From positions 840,191 to 904,190 of the forward strand of contig VWZW01007303.1 of the NCBI GenBank assembly GCA_013397115.1: a stretch of 64,000 nt of DNA. The letters run 5' to 3'. How positions within the stretch are numbered: position 1 is the stretch's first letter; each line of letters begins with the position of its first letter. This DNA is from Edolisoma coerulescens (taxonomy: Eukaryota; Chordata; Aves; Passeriformes; Campephagidae). A program made the position numbers and the translations under genes. This document shows positions 1-12,460 of this stretch, in pieces. A model generated the notes under the pieces. It was not told the origin of the DNA and searched no databases. It saw only the letters and a list, made by a program, of their open reading frames with translations.

Positions 1-541
1 CTCCCACTGTTATGTTTTGTGGGAAAATTCAGTTTACACCTTGAGTTAATGACACAATGGAGAGGGAGGGAGCTTTGCGGTCACTACCCCTCCTTCTCTC
101 TGAGCAGAAAATTGCAAAGCTCACTGGTATTTAAAGGCAATTATTTTGATGAGCCAGTAATTTGTTCTGGGGATGGTACCATGCAAAGTAGCCCAGAAAG
201 CTCCTGCATGAAAAAACTCGAGGATGCAAGTGAGGAAAAATATTGGGAGAAAAGAGGGGATGGAGTTGAAGACTGGTCCCTGCTTTACCCAACAGGACAC
301 AGGGGTGGGAGTCACAACATCAGCTCTGCCCCTGTGGGTTTTATCATTTTTATGGGCACCTGGACCACGGTCAGGGAGCCCATCCACCCCCTGTTCCTGC
401 AGAACTGGAGAGGGAAAGGCACTCCCCACCCCACAACAGCGAGGGAAGTTCTGAAGTGCCAGCTCTAGATTTAAAAAGGGCAGTAACTGGGAAAGGCATT
501 TTCAAGAAATGTCAGATATATAAAAATTTACACCAATTTTG

Positions 542-553
542 CCCCCCCCCCCC
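542..553. repeat. C12 homopolymer
   Basis: Twelve consecutive C on the plus strand, so a G run in the CUX1 transcript. It is too short to be more than a possible slippage site. Confidence 0.9.
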
Positions 554-1099
554 ATTTTTATTGGAAACAAGTAAATTTGCGCTCTGAATCCCAGTCATTT
601 GGGTCAGTGCTAATTCCAGAGCAGCAAAACATCACATCCACATCAGCAAGGCAGTCCACGAGCAAAGCAGGAGTCGTGCTGAGCACCACTCTTTAAAGGT
701 AGCCTTAATAACGGGCAATGAGCACTTACTGAAATGGTAAAAGGAAATGTTAATTTAACTATTAAATACATAATTAGGTTAAGTACTTGTTTCTGCAATT
801 GTAACACTTCAGCCTGATGCAAACTCACTTTCTGGCCTGTGCAATAGATTTAATTTCTTCCAATATTTTTTTTTTCAACCAGAAAGAGGTAAAACATGGG
901 AATTGCTGCTACAAAGATTAGATATAATTTATCGAAGTGTTTTATAAAGGTAAAGCATCACACAAGGCAAGGACTCAATGGAGATGTTTCAGCACATGAG
1001 CTGAGCCACTGCAGCAGCTCCTGCTCCTCTCCAGGTGAACCTTCCCTTGTCTTCTCCAGCTCCTCCATGGCCACAGAGTCCCCTTTGTGTCCCTCACGG

Positions 1100-1566
1100 G
1101 GCCCCAACACAAGAAAGACACGGAACTCTTGGAGTGAGTCCAGAGGAGGCCATGGAGCTGCTCCCAGGGCTGGAGCCCCTCTGCTCTGGAGCCAGGCTGG
1201 GAGAGCTGGGGGCGTTCACCTGGAGAAGAGAAGGCTCCAGGGACACCTCAGAGCCCCTTCCAGGACCTAAAGGGACTCCAGGAGAGCTGGAGAGGGACTT
1301 GGGACAAGGGATGGAGTGAAAGGTCATGGGGAACGGCTTCCCACTGGCAGAGGGCAGGGTTAGACGGGATATTGGGAAGGAATTCTTCCCTGGCACAGGG
1401 TGCCCAGAGAAGCTGTGGCTGCCCCATCCCTGGGAGCGGCCAAGGCCAGGCTGGACGGGGCTTGGAGCAGCCTGGGACAGTGGAAGGTGTCCCTGCCCAT
1501 GGCACGGGGCTTGGAACTGGGTGAGCTTTAAGGTCCCTTCCAACCCAAACCATTCCATGACTCTGA
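1100..1566 (+). mobile_element. CR1 LINE, 5'-truncated 3' end
   Basis: The sequence has the familiar avian CR1 order: 'agtccagaggaggcca', 'ttcacctggagaag', 'gagagggacttgggac', 'gggatattgggaaggaa', 'gtgcccagagaagctgtgg', then 'aaggtcccttccaaccc' and the 3' end cattccatgactctgat, a variant of the ATTCTGTG tail. CR1 copies lack target-site duplications and are normally truncated at the 5' end, as here. It lies antisense to CUX1. No open reverse transcriptase survives. The 5' boundary is approximate. Confidence 0.93.
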
Positions 1567-2363
1567 TTTTGGTGCTGTGGCTTCTCCCATATTTTGCTGA
1601 GCTGCCTCAAGTTGCTGAACCCACAGAACAAACGTGGCCCCTTCATCCCAAATCCAGGCTTCCCTGCACTCACTGAGCTCAGTGGGCTCAGTGCAGGATC
1701 CCCCAGCTGCCAGAGCTGATGTTTGGGAGGGGATGGGACCGCAGCAGCCAGAGGGGGAGGAAGAGGAGATGGAGATGGGGAAGGGGGAGACAGAACCCCC
1801 TCTTCTGGCTTTCCAAAAGCTCACATGAACGGCACGCTGGTTTTATGCACAGTCAGGTTTTGCAGAATTACAACCAAACTAAGGGTTATGCACATAAGCA
1901 GTTATAAATTTTACCTAATTACAAGAAAAGCACCACAATAAAGTAAAAAAAACCCAACCCACATTGCAGCTTTGTATCAGTTAGACAGAAAAATAGCATT
2001 TCTGGATAAATAGGTATAATTCATTTTAAGAGGCAATGAGGAATTCAGAAATACCTGTTCTTTAACTACAGCCCTCTTTAGACGGAGGGAAAATAAAAAA
2101 AACCTACTGGGCAAATCATTGCAAAATGTACTGCCTTTGCAAAAATCACAGAATAATTCTACCAAAACATTTTTAACACCTACATCATTTCTAAAAAGTC
2201 TACACATTTTCAAATAATTACTAGCACTTCCATAAATATTTAATGCCATCTACAAAAGTTCTTTGACAGAACTAAAAACCCACTGTACAAACACCAGTTT
2301 GCTTTTACTGACTAAATAATCAACTCAACAACAACTTACAAATATGATTTTGGCTTCATTAAG

Positions 2364-2793
2364 ACATTGAGATGCTGGAGTGTGTCCAGAGAAGGGAACA
2401 GGGCTGGGGACGGTCTGAGGCATCAGGAGAAGCTGAGAGAGCTGGAGGGGCTCAGCCTGGGGAAAAGGAGGCTCAAGTGGCACCTTCTCTCTCCCTACAA
2501 CTCCCTGGAAGGAGGCTTTAGGTGGGGGTCAGGCTCTGCTTTCAGGTAACAAGTGATAGGACAAGAAGAAACAGCCTCAGGTTGCTCCAAGGGAGGTTTA
2601 GGTTGGATATCAGGAAAATCTCTTCATTGAAAGGGTTGTCCAGCCCTGGTACAATCCCCTGGAGGGATTTCAAAGCCCTGTGGATGTGGCACTTGGGGAC
2701 ATGGGTTAGTGGTGGCCTTGGCAGTGCTCGGTAATGGTTGGACTGGATGATCTTGGAAGGCTTTTCCAATGGAAATGATTCTGTGATTTGTAT
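2364..2793 (+). mobile_element. CR1 LINE, older and more diverged copy
   Basis: It is recognised by 'ctggagtgtgtccagagaag', 'ggagaagctgagagagctgg', 'ggggctcagcctgggg', 'ggaggtttaggttggatatc', 'ggttggactggatgatctt' and the terminal gattctgtgattt. It has more substitutions and small indels than the copy at 1100-1566 and a different 3' half, so it belongs to another CR1 subfamily. It is antisense to CUX1. Confidence 0.9.
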
Positions 2794-3746
2794 TTTTCCA
2801 GTCTTCCAAGAACTAATGTAAAGGCCAACAGCACTTGCTAGACTTGACAGCTGCAGCAGGGGAGCGTGGGGGCTGAAAGCTGATCTGGCAAAAGGGAAAA
2901 GACAAAACAAAACAGCAGCTGGAGCAGGGGGTACATTTTCAACAGGATCAGTGACCTGGTCTGGCTCACACAACAACTGCTGACAGCAGGACCTGGGGAG
3001 GGGAAGGAGCTGCCACTGCTCCTGCTGGAAGGGAGCTGCTCTTAGGTAAACTGCAGATGGATTACAAATCCATAGCCCTGGAGATTTAAGACTGTGATCT
3101 CTGATGTACCTGGCAGAGGGATTAATGAAGCTCACTGATAAGCAAATGCCTGGCTGAGGTTTCCCTCTGTGAAAGCACCACCCACTGGCTTGTGGAATTT
3201 CCATTGGCATGGGAATCCTGCCTGGCCATGCACATCTCCTCCATCACCCCACTCCTTCAGAAGGGTTCTCTGCATGGGGGGTGGGTTTGGGTTTGTTAAG
3301 ACTCGGTATTTGTGCCACTTGTGTCAGGAGTGTGCACTGTGAGGGACGGCCAGAGAGACACTTCACAGCCCAAATTAACATCTGCAGGAACAAATGACAA
3401 TTTCTTTGTTGTCCTGCACAGAAAGAAGAGTCTGATCCAACCCTTGCTAAAAATTAATATGCCAATAAAACATAGCAGAAAAGGAAGGGGAAATGAAAGT
3501 CTGGAGAAGTCCACAAAAGCTGCAGCCCTGCCACAGCCATAGGGCAGAGGCCCTTTAATTTGGGCAAACCATTCACCTGCATATCTGAGTAGGGGCCAAC
3601 ATGATGGATTTAGAAACATAAAGCCAAGAATAACTACAGCGGGAAACGTAAGTTTAAATTATTAGAAGGTAAATATATGGCAAGCTCTGCTCTACTGTGC
3701 ACACAATCCTTACAGAGCATCCCTAAAGAGCTGTATTTTGCTCGAA

Positions 3747-3798
3747 ATTTGCATATTTTCTTACTCCACACAGTTATGACTGCGAAGTGCATATAAAA
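3747..3798 (+). promoter_or_regulatory. Octamer ATTTGCAT plus TATAAAA pair (candidate)
   Basis: A perfect POU octamer ATTTGCAT at 3747-3754 is followed 38 bp later by TATAAAA at 3792-3798 on the plus strand, about 90 bp inside the intron from the 49-bp exon. Such spacing occurs in octamer-dependent promoters, but both motifs are short and expected by chance in AT-rich DNA. No transcript evidence is visible. Confidence 0.2.
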
Positions 3799-3885
3799 GA
3801 ACTGTCATGAAATCCAAAAGAGAATTAAAGAAGAATAATCAAAGTCACACTTAGAATTTTATGGGGGACTCATTTAAAATCCTAC

Positions 3886-3934
3886 CTGATTCGCTCTTTC
3901 AAGGTCTGTCATGATCATCTCGATTTCATCAGCC
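3886..3934 (-). CDS. CUX1: CUX1 coding exon (about exon 9), ADEIEMIMTDLE micro-sized exon
   Basis: This 49-bp exon on the minus strand has acceptor ctcttgttctcccag (AG at 3935-3936), a G completing Lys, then 16 codons ADEIEMIMTDLERANQ and donor gtagga (GT at 3884-3885). It goes from phase 2 to phase 0. The peptide matches mammalian CUX1/CASP exactly as remembered. It lies after a 30.1 kb intron, the longest complete one here, so small exon size and long intron make it easy for gene finders to miss. The next segment (RAEVAQRE...) was not found in 1-3885 and probably lies beyond the left edge. Confidence 0.95.
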
Positions 3935-6900
3935 CTGGGAGAACAAGAGAGCAGAAGTTTTGTTATCACACAGAGAACGGCTGCTGCACGAGCTCAGGCA
4001 CAGCAACAGGCACACAAACAACACCAACTGTCAATATTTATTTGTAAAAGGACACAGTAGGACTGAGCAGCTCATCTCCTGACTGGTGAGATCCTCTGGG
4101 ATTTTCTGGTCCAGTCTGCAAGTCTCCAATTCCTTTGCCTGTTCCCTTTTTTGCAATGCAATAGGCAAATTGATATCTGAGCATATTCACTGGATCTTTG
4201 AAGGTCTTACTCCCCAAAATTCCAGGCAATGTCATTTTTCCAACATGTGAAGGTGCTTCCTAAGTGATAATTATGGAGAAGTCAAAGACTGCAGATCTTC
4301 AGTCAACTCCCCACATACACAAAAGCAACCAGTTACTCTTCTGTTTCAGTGTGCCCAGAAGTTTGGTTCTAAATTTGGCTAAAAAAAAGAATCAAGAGGT
4401 CAAAGAGACCAAGAAATTTAATTTTACATTACGTGGAAAAGAGGGGTTTTTTGACACAAATTTATCAAACTCTAAATTTAGACTCTTAATGCACTTTGCA
4501 AAGCTGAATTGGAAAGTTAAAGGGTTGAAAACTATACAAATAGTCAAGGAAAAAAGAGATCCTTCAGATCTCTGTGCTAGGGAGCAGCTCCCAGACCTGA
4601 CCCCTTAAAAATCAGCATTTCTAATACTTCACTCACACAAATGGAGCCAATCCTTAAGCAATCTTTTCTTATCTTCATGCTCAATCATGGGCAAATATTT
4701 CCCACTCAGCCTCTCACCCAGGAAAGGTACCAGGAAAAGGGCTGACAGCCCTAAAAAGAATGTTCTGTATCAATACAATAAGACGGATTATTCTCCCCAG
4801 ACATTTTGCCTGTCTTGTACGCCTGGACCATATGGAAGCAATAAACACTGTCCTCATCTCCTCTGAACAGCAGCTTTACCAGCAAGTCCTTTTGCAATCT
4901 GCCAACACCATAATGTCTGGTTTTTGTTTTTAATCTGTAGCAGATCATTATCAGTAAAAGCTGTGAAATACTGGAATTCCCTTCCTCTGCCCATGCAGAA
5001 AAGTCAGGGTTTGTTTTTCTGCTGATTCCCACAGAAGATCCATTTCCCTGTGCAGGTGTTTGTCAGGAAAGACGGATAATTGAAGTACATCAGGGCTCTG
5101 GCACACTCCACACTGGATCATTACAGTGAATATTGACTTATTCCTCAACAGCATTTTAGGCTTTTGGGTGTACACTTAGGGAAATGCAGCAAAAGATCAT
5201 AATAAGTAAATGTGCATGTATATAAATTAATGGAAAATTATTTTTAATTACAGCCTTTAATGTTGTTGGGGCAACATGAACTGCCTTCAGAAAAAATCTT
5301 TTGGACAATAATGGAAAACAGATTAACATGTGTTTTCTTGTGAAGGAGAAGCTAATGTGCTCTTACACTGGGAAGAAATCCTGCACACCACATTTTGAAT
5401 TAATAATAAATAATGGTCATTACTTAGTGAACTGAACAACCCCTGCCTGGGCAAAAAAGGATTCAAGGGAGTAGCCACGAGACCGACCCCGACACATTAA
5501 CATCAGCCTGCAATAACACTTTCCATCTCTTTAGCCTCTGCAGTTGTGAAACATCTTTTGTTTTAGACTCCAGGCCCAAAAAACTTATTAACCCACTTAT
5601 GGAAATGACAGAATTTCACGTGAAAAAGACATCCCAAAGCCCATGCAAGTGACCCCACTGTTTATCTGTAACAGAGATAAGAGGGAAGAGAGCATCCCAA
5701 CACACTAAAAGGATGCTTCCCAGCATTTCACAAATATTTTCAGCCAGGATAGTTTAAGGATCCTCTTTATATAAGCTTATGCATTCGGGCTGAATTTATG
5801 TGTGAATGCCTCAGGTTATATGGAGCCAGTAAATGATGTCTGGATTATGTCACACAGATCAGAGCTGGGAATGTCCCATCCCAGCACACCGGCTACAGCT
5901 GAAGCCAATCCAGCTTCCTCTCCTTCTCTGGAGGGTGGGGAGAACAATAAATCCCTGCCTCTCCCCCCAAACAGGGGGTGCCAGGTGTCAGCCAAAGGTC
6001 TGGAACACTGCAGCACCTGAGAGGAGTGAAAGACTTGGAAGCAGAAACCCCTGGGACTGGGAGAGGAAGAGTGCCTGGCTTTGGGAGCAGAAGGTGGGGT
6101 TTCAGCTCAGCCAGGGAAACTCTTTTCTGGCAGAAAGGAAGATGACTCTGATGGAGAAAAGATGAGGGGGAAGGGGCAGAAGTGTCAGGGGGTCTGCACC
6201 CATCCAAGGACCTTCAGCCACCTTTAAAGGGGCAAGATAAGGGGAGGCAAAGGTAGGGAAACTGGAGAAGACAGAGGAGCAAGAGAAGGAACAGAGGGAT
6301 ATCTGAGGCCAATGGACCAAGGGGAGAGGGCACCAAGAGCAGTAAAGCAGAGGAGCACCCCGAGCCAGAGGAAGGGTGGGTGGCTGCCAGGAAAACACAA
6401 GATGGTGCTGGAAAAACAAGGCAGAAAGACTCAACCCTGCATTTAAAATGGAGAGAAATATTAATACTGGTATTTGTGTCCCATTTTGGCCGGGGTCAGG
6501 ATTTAAGAGCTCTATTACAGCACTGGGATACACAGCCAATTACAAAAAAAAGCAACTGAGGATATAGAATGCCATAAAAATGACATTTGTGCCCTTCAGC
6601 GTGCGCAGATAATTCTGACTGAATCCAGTAAAGTGTCAAACTGTAGCCAAAGGCAAAATTGTCCCTTTGTCCTTGTATCCAGACACACCAGCTGATCCTG
6701 AATTCCCCTTTCCCTCCTACGCTTTTTTCTCCCAAGCTTTTCAGCACACCTCATAAAAGGATGCAACATCTCCAACAACATTCAAGCAAAACACCTCCAG
6801 CCTAGCAGTCTGCACACCAATGGAGGGTAATGCTGCAACCATAAACGTTATCTTTAAGTAAAGTAATGAATTAAATTACTCTGTATTCTTTCCTAGCACA

Positions 6901-7373
6901 AGTGTCAACAGCATTCAGGAGAATCTTCAAAAGGAATTCAGGCTTTTCATTTTAAAAGCTCAACTACCACATCAGTAGCTGGCACTCAGCAGCCTAAAAT
7001 CACTTATTTGAGAAAGTCTCTAATAGCTGCATTCACTGTTTGCTCAGCACAAGTATTTATTATAAAATAAATTACAGTTCTCACACCTTTTATGCACTCA
7101 CAGAAACAACCTGCATTGATTTACTGTTTACAAAGGACTGTGTCAAACTCGGGCCTGTCAGGCACGAGGCAGCTCTGCTTGGCTCACTGAGTGAGTCCCA
7201 CACAGGTCACTTTTGATGTATTCACCCTCCGCCACATTTGCTCATTTTCAGCCCTTCCTATTTCAACATTCCCCTTTATTTCAACGGAACAACTTGGCAG
7301 GCAGAGCACCATCCAGCTCTGGGCTTGTCCTGCAGGCCTGCACCAAAAATCTGACTGGAATCTTGAAGGGAAC

Positions 7374-7562
7374 AATGACCTTGGAAGGGACCTTGTTCCA
7401 CCCCTGCCGTGGGCAGGGACACCTTCCACTGTCCCAGGGTGCTCCAAGCCCCACCCGTGGCCTTGGACACTTCCAGGGATCCAGGGGCAGCCACGGCTGC
7501 TCTGGGCACCCTGTGCCAGGGCCTCCCCACCCTCACAGGGAAGAATTTTTTCACCTCATCAG
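7374..7562 (-). mobile_element. CR1 LINE fragment, minus orientation
   Basis: Reverse-complement CR1 3' sequence: 'ccttggaagggacctt', 'cgtgggcagggacaccttcc', 'actgtcccagggtgctccaa', 'gcctccccaccctcacaggg', 'aagaattttttcacctcat'. It is in the same orientation as CUX1. The extreme 3' tail on the left side is decayed. The 194-codon frame at 7213-7797 overlaps it and is not a gene. Confidence 0.88.
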
Positions 7563-10500
7563 CAAATTTGTGGTAACACAGAGTCTATTTGTGACCAAAG
7601 TCACCCCACGTGAACTAAACTCACTTTTAGGAACCAGAGATCTATTTCACTTTTTACTTTCTTTGTTCCTGAAGGAACACAAACCTTGGCCCCTCATGAG
7701 TGCCTCAGTTCCCCCATCACCCCAAGAGATGAAGGCAAGGAGAAAACCCCCAAAGTTCTCTCTTCAGACTGACACAGTGAATGAGGGTAATTATTAACAA
7801 GAAGACATTTTACTAAAATACACTGATATTTATGGTGGGTTGCACCAGATTTCTACATTGCAACCCAACTTTAATCAGGGTCTGGTCAAGGGTGATACTT
7901 TCTAAACATTAACACAGATCATGAGAAAAAAAGTGGGGAAGAGCTGTTTTCAGGAATAAATGTTATCTACCCTGTGGTTTTGCATTCCACAGATAATATA
8001 ATCATTTATCTGATCTAGTTCCTTATAATCTCCGTGGTAGAGGAAAAGTAATCATGTAGGCAAGACAGTTCTTCAGGGTGTATTACAGCTTGTTCTAAGT
8101 TTCAACATTTTCAGACTAAGGAATTTAGGAAATCAAATTTTAAGCCCAAGCATTTGGAGCTACAAAATCAGCATCACCACGTAAAAAGAATCTGAACTGT
8201 TGAGACAGCACGACCATGAAATATTCTATTATTTCTTCTCTTGGTACTGTGTTTGAAGTGAGAAACAAAATGCATTAAAAGCTATAGATTTTACAAGGTA
8301 TAAGCTTTTACCAGTCATGAAACAGCCCTCAAAGCTAACATGCCATCTATAAAAAACAACTTAAGGAGTTGAAAAATAAAAACCCAAACCACCCCACTTT
8401 TCAATTCAATTGCTTATGGGAAATAAAAAGTGCAGAAAGGCTCGATTTCCATTTTAAGATCAGGAAAACCGATTAGGTTTGAACAGCATAACAAGCCAGC
8501 AAATTCAAGGGTTGGTAACAGGAAAGAAGCTCAGTTCTTCTTCTAAACAAAATTAAATCGGATGAAAACCCTGAACACCACCAAGTTATTCACTTGCAAG
8601 CAAGAAGAATCTGGACTTTATGATTAAAATCCAGTTGATCCAAGTCCTTCATTTAGCTACCAGCTTAAAGAGGCAGAAACAACTCCTTTTTTATTAACAT
8701 GACAAGTGAATGGTTTGCCAAATCTTGTGGCTACAGCCCCCTAAACATTCAAACTTACTCAACCTTGAAGGAAACTGCTGTTGGATTCTTTATACATGGA
8801 AGGACTGAAAAATACAGATGACACTTTGGAAATTGGAGTCAGTGGCGTGGCCAAGAAACTTCCCTACCAGGGCAGATTAATACTTTGGTTTGGCAAAAAA
8901 CAAACAACATTTTTTCCCACACACTTGTTTTCTTTAAAAACATGTAAAAGTTTACTAGTCAGAGCAAACGGTATATGGAGCCAGTGGGGCTTGTTAAAAT
9001 GTTCTAATTACCCAAACATTTATGCAGGCAATTTCAAACTAAAAGCAGACATTATCAACTAATGTGCATTTATGTTTAATTAGGGAAAAAAAAGAAAAAT
9101 CCTCCTTGTAACGTATATCTGTGATGGGCACAGAGCAGATTTTGGCCAAATTAGGTAAACAGCTCAGCCTCTTAAAATTACAGGCAGTGTAACCCAGCAC
9201 TTGGCCAGCACAAGGCAAAAAATGTGAGGTTATTTGGGATATTTGGGAAGGGAAGAAAAGAAGAACAGGGGCCAAAGCATTTAAAGAAAGAAAAAAAAAA
9301 GAAGTGCAAAAGGCAGTGCACGAAATTTTTTCAGGTTTCAATGAAATTTTTATCAGGGAAGGTTCCTGGGTCTAGGAAGCAATTTCGGATCACTAAACAA
9401 TGGCAGAATTGCCTGCAGCCCAATGATCACGGCATTCACTCAGGGCACAAGAGCATTCCAGCATTTGAATATTCAATTTTATTTTTACTTTAAGCAAAGC
9501 AGTGGGATGACAAATTCCCTGCCCAAATTCAAACCACTTCCTAAGCTCTGCTGGCGGATGCCCTCATCTAATCCCTGCACCTCAGTGCCCTGCCAACGTG
9601 CCCGGGATTTGCTGCCTAATTTCTAGGAAAGAAAAAACCAACAAACACTTTCTTAGAATGTTTCCAAAGGAAGGTAATATAAAAAACCCACTAATTCAAT
9701 TCTTTGGCACTTTATGAGTATCACTGTACACACATTCAGGTGTTTTTAGAATTCATAATTACTCCAATCCAACAAACATCCAGAAGCCATAAATTCGTCT
9801 TCACTGCTAGTACAAGATGGAATAGGCAGAAGGGTTGTACAAAAAATAAAATAAAAAGTGATTTCAGCATAACATGTCAAAGGGGAAGATCTCACACACT
9901 TTTTACTACTAAGTTCTCAAATCTACTTTTCAAATTGCAAGAGCTATAGGTTAATATTTTCTTTCAGACCAACCCTCTAAGGATCTTCAGATCAGATAAT
10001 CCTTTTTCCAGTGTCATATAAATCCAGGCCTCTTGTAAAAGAATTTCTCTGTTCAGGGATTCATAAATCCACCAAGTTTAGTAATGAATTGGGTGTTTCC
10101 TTTCCTAGGAACTCAATTGAAGAAAAAATCCCCTCTCTGCTAAGCAGTGAAACACTGGAGGCTTTAAATTGAGAGATCAAAGGCAGGCTGGGTTCAGGTG
10201 CTCCGGTGATTACACCCAACGTCATCTGCACTAATCTGGGAGTGGGGAAATGTCCACTGGACACTGCCCAGACCCTCTGTGCAGACACCCTGCACTAAAT
10301 CAACTTCCTCCCTTGGCAAAAAGCAGAGAGACCCAACGCTTTTCCCATCCTTTTGTGCTGTTTTATTAGAATTCATCCCGGTTTCCTCTCGCTGCCCCCA
10401 CTCACGGCACCGCACACAGATCCAGGGGAAATAAATCTCATGGAAAGATTTCTCATTAAGCACACCAGGATCAAGCAGCCACGCCAGCTGCAGGTATGAT

Positions 10501-12219
10501 CTTCAAATAAACGAGGGCCTGGGCGCTTGAAAGATGTCAAGTGATCATCAAATATTGAAAAAGGTTAAAGAAACTGCTTATAAAGCCCAAGATACCGAGC
10601 AGTACCTGGACAAAACAAGAATCATCTCAGTCATTAGAGAGAAAAGACCCTATAAAATAAAACATCTTTCAGTCCATAGGAAAAGTGCTTTCCAAGAAAA
10701 TCTGCCCAGCACTTGGTTTCCTCTTCATGTTTTAAGTCAGGATTTCAAGGATAAAATAATCATGTTTGCAATTGTGAAGTTTTAAAGACGACAGAAATCA
10801 GCTTTATTCCAGTGATACACGAGGGAGCAGTTTCTAAAGATCATCAGTGTTTTCTTAATCATTTCTGGTGAGAAATTGATCTGACTGACACTAATTGATA
10901 TGCTCAATGAAAGACAAAGAGGAAAAGTAAGAATTATATGTAACAGACAACATCAACTCACAGCACCCCAGAGCTGTAATTCCCACAGTGTCACACGCAC
11001 ACAACCCTGGCACGCTTGGCAAACCAGAGAACACTTAGTGTGAGCAGCTGGAAGAAAGAAAAGATATATTGGTTGGATTAAAAAATAAACCAATATATAA
11101 ACAGATGATCCATCTTTTTTATTTGATGGCAATACTATTTTCTGATGTGGCACATATTTGCACATGTTGCACCATGGCCAATATGAATTTTGGCTCCCCA
11201 GACTGTTTAACCCTCCATTTAAAAAACTCTTACTCAGCTTTCACTGTGTTTTTCTCTCCCCAAGAACAGATCTCTCGTGAACTCCGTGTCCAGCCATCAT
11301 GCTGCCCGTCACAGAAAGGAAAAGAATTGCAATAAATCCTTTTCCTCCTGATCAAACATTTTTCTTTTACAGTGTGTTTGTGCTTCACCCTGCAAAGCAC
11401 TATGAGTAGCATTAAAATCAGAAATTAGGAGTGTCCAGATTTGGATCATTCTGGGTTTCCTCCCATCTCAGAGCACTGGTCACAATCCTTTGGGCCACTG
11501 AGGAATTCAGAAAGAAGGTGCTGAAGCACAAGATAATTTTTGCACCTGAAATAACCTTGTTTAGATGGACCTAAAAATCCATTTCCACCAACTTCTGAGG
11601 GAGCTGGTGGGAAATTTGGAGCCTCTGGAGCTGTGGGCTCCAGACTGCAGGTTCTGCTGCAGGTCCTGCACTGGGACACAAGCAGAGGAGACCCTGCAAT
11701 TCCATTCTGCTGTGATCCTTCTGACCTGCCTTTACAGGCCATGGAGAACAGCAGGAAGAACATTCTGATCTTTAATTTTTCATGTATTTATGTCAGAATC
11801 CCACCCTCACTGAGGCCCTGAGACTGAGGTGCTGCACCAGCACAAACCCAGCAGATTTGCAGGATGGAGTCTTCAGGGTGGGGAACAAAACCTCCAGGTT
11901 GTGCCAAGTGTTTGTGCTCAGGGGAGGTGATTTAGACAAACATTCCCAGCACTGCCAGCCTGCCCTGGGAAGCAGGAGCCATTCCTGATCAGACAGGATT
12001 TCCTAACAACGTGAGATGCCATGGATGCAGCAAACTCCCAATTTCCTTGTGCCTCCTGGTACAAATTGAAAGAGCTTTCTGCAATTCCCCTCTCCTGACT
12101 TCAGCTGATTCAATAACACACCAGAATTTAAACACAGGCACCCTTCCCTCTCCCCTCCTCGCACACAAAGCATATCAAACCCATGGAATTACTCCTGCCT
12201 TGGCCTTGAACAGCCAACA

Positions 12220-12460
12220 CGATGTCAATTTTACATGTTTTATAAAGCAACAGCATGTAGAAAGCAACTCAAATGCAGGTCATATCAAGCATGTGACCCA
12301 CAGAGCAATCAAAGACTGCCTGAAACTGTCATTCAAGGTTCAATCAGCTTCTTGCAGGAAAAATGAAACATCTGTGGCCCAGAGAATTAAGTTATGTATT
12401 GCATAATTCATCTGGTGCCTGCCACAGCAGCCATTTTAATGCTCTAGTGATAAACATGTT
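12220..12460. promoter_or_regulatory. Candidate conserved non-coding element
   Basis: An unbroken low-repeat stretch with closely packed homeodomain-like and CAAT-type words: 'gatgtcaattttacatg', 'gagcaatcaaagac', 'aggttcaatcagcttc', 'gcataattcatctgg', 'gccattttaatgc'. It lacks TE signatures and simple repeats, which is the usual look of intronic developmental enhancers. This is pattern recognition only; conservation was not measured. Confidence 0.25.

Larger units (their letters stand above)
1..3885 (-). other. CUX1: CUX1 intron downstream of the 49-bp exon (partial)
   Basis: This stretch is non-coding intron. It contains two plus-strand CR1 copies (about 1100-1566 and 2364-2793), a C12 homopolymer at 542-553, a 14-bp palindrome (cactgagctcagtg, 1671-1684), and an octamer plus TATA-like pair close to the exon (3747-3798). 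The rest is ordinary unique sequence. The 222-codon minus-strand open frame at 2542-3210 overlaps the CR1 copy and shows no protein character. Confidence 0.85.

Noticed and set aside
1671..1684. 14-bp perfect palindrome cactgagctcagtg
   Set aside because: Short, next to a CR1 end, and likely chance; not treated as a functional site.
2542..3210. 222-codon minus-strand open frame, the longest in the window
   Set aside because: It overlaps an antisense CR1 copy, has no recognisable domain, and is not flanked by splice sites that fit CUX1.
1..3885. Next CUX1 exon (RAEVAQRE segment)
   Set aside because: Not found on the minus strand; presumably beyond the left edge.
7213..7797. 194-codon plus-strand frame
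   Set aside because: Its middle is reverse CR1 sequence; the rest is intron with no protein character.
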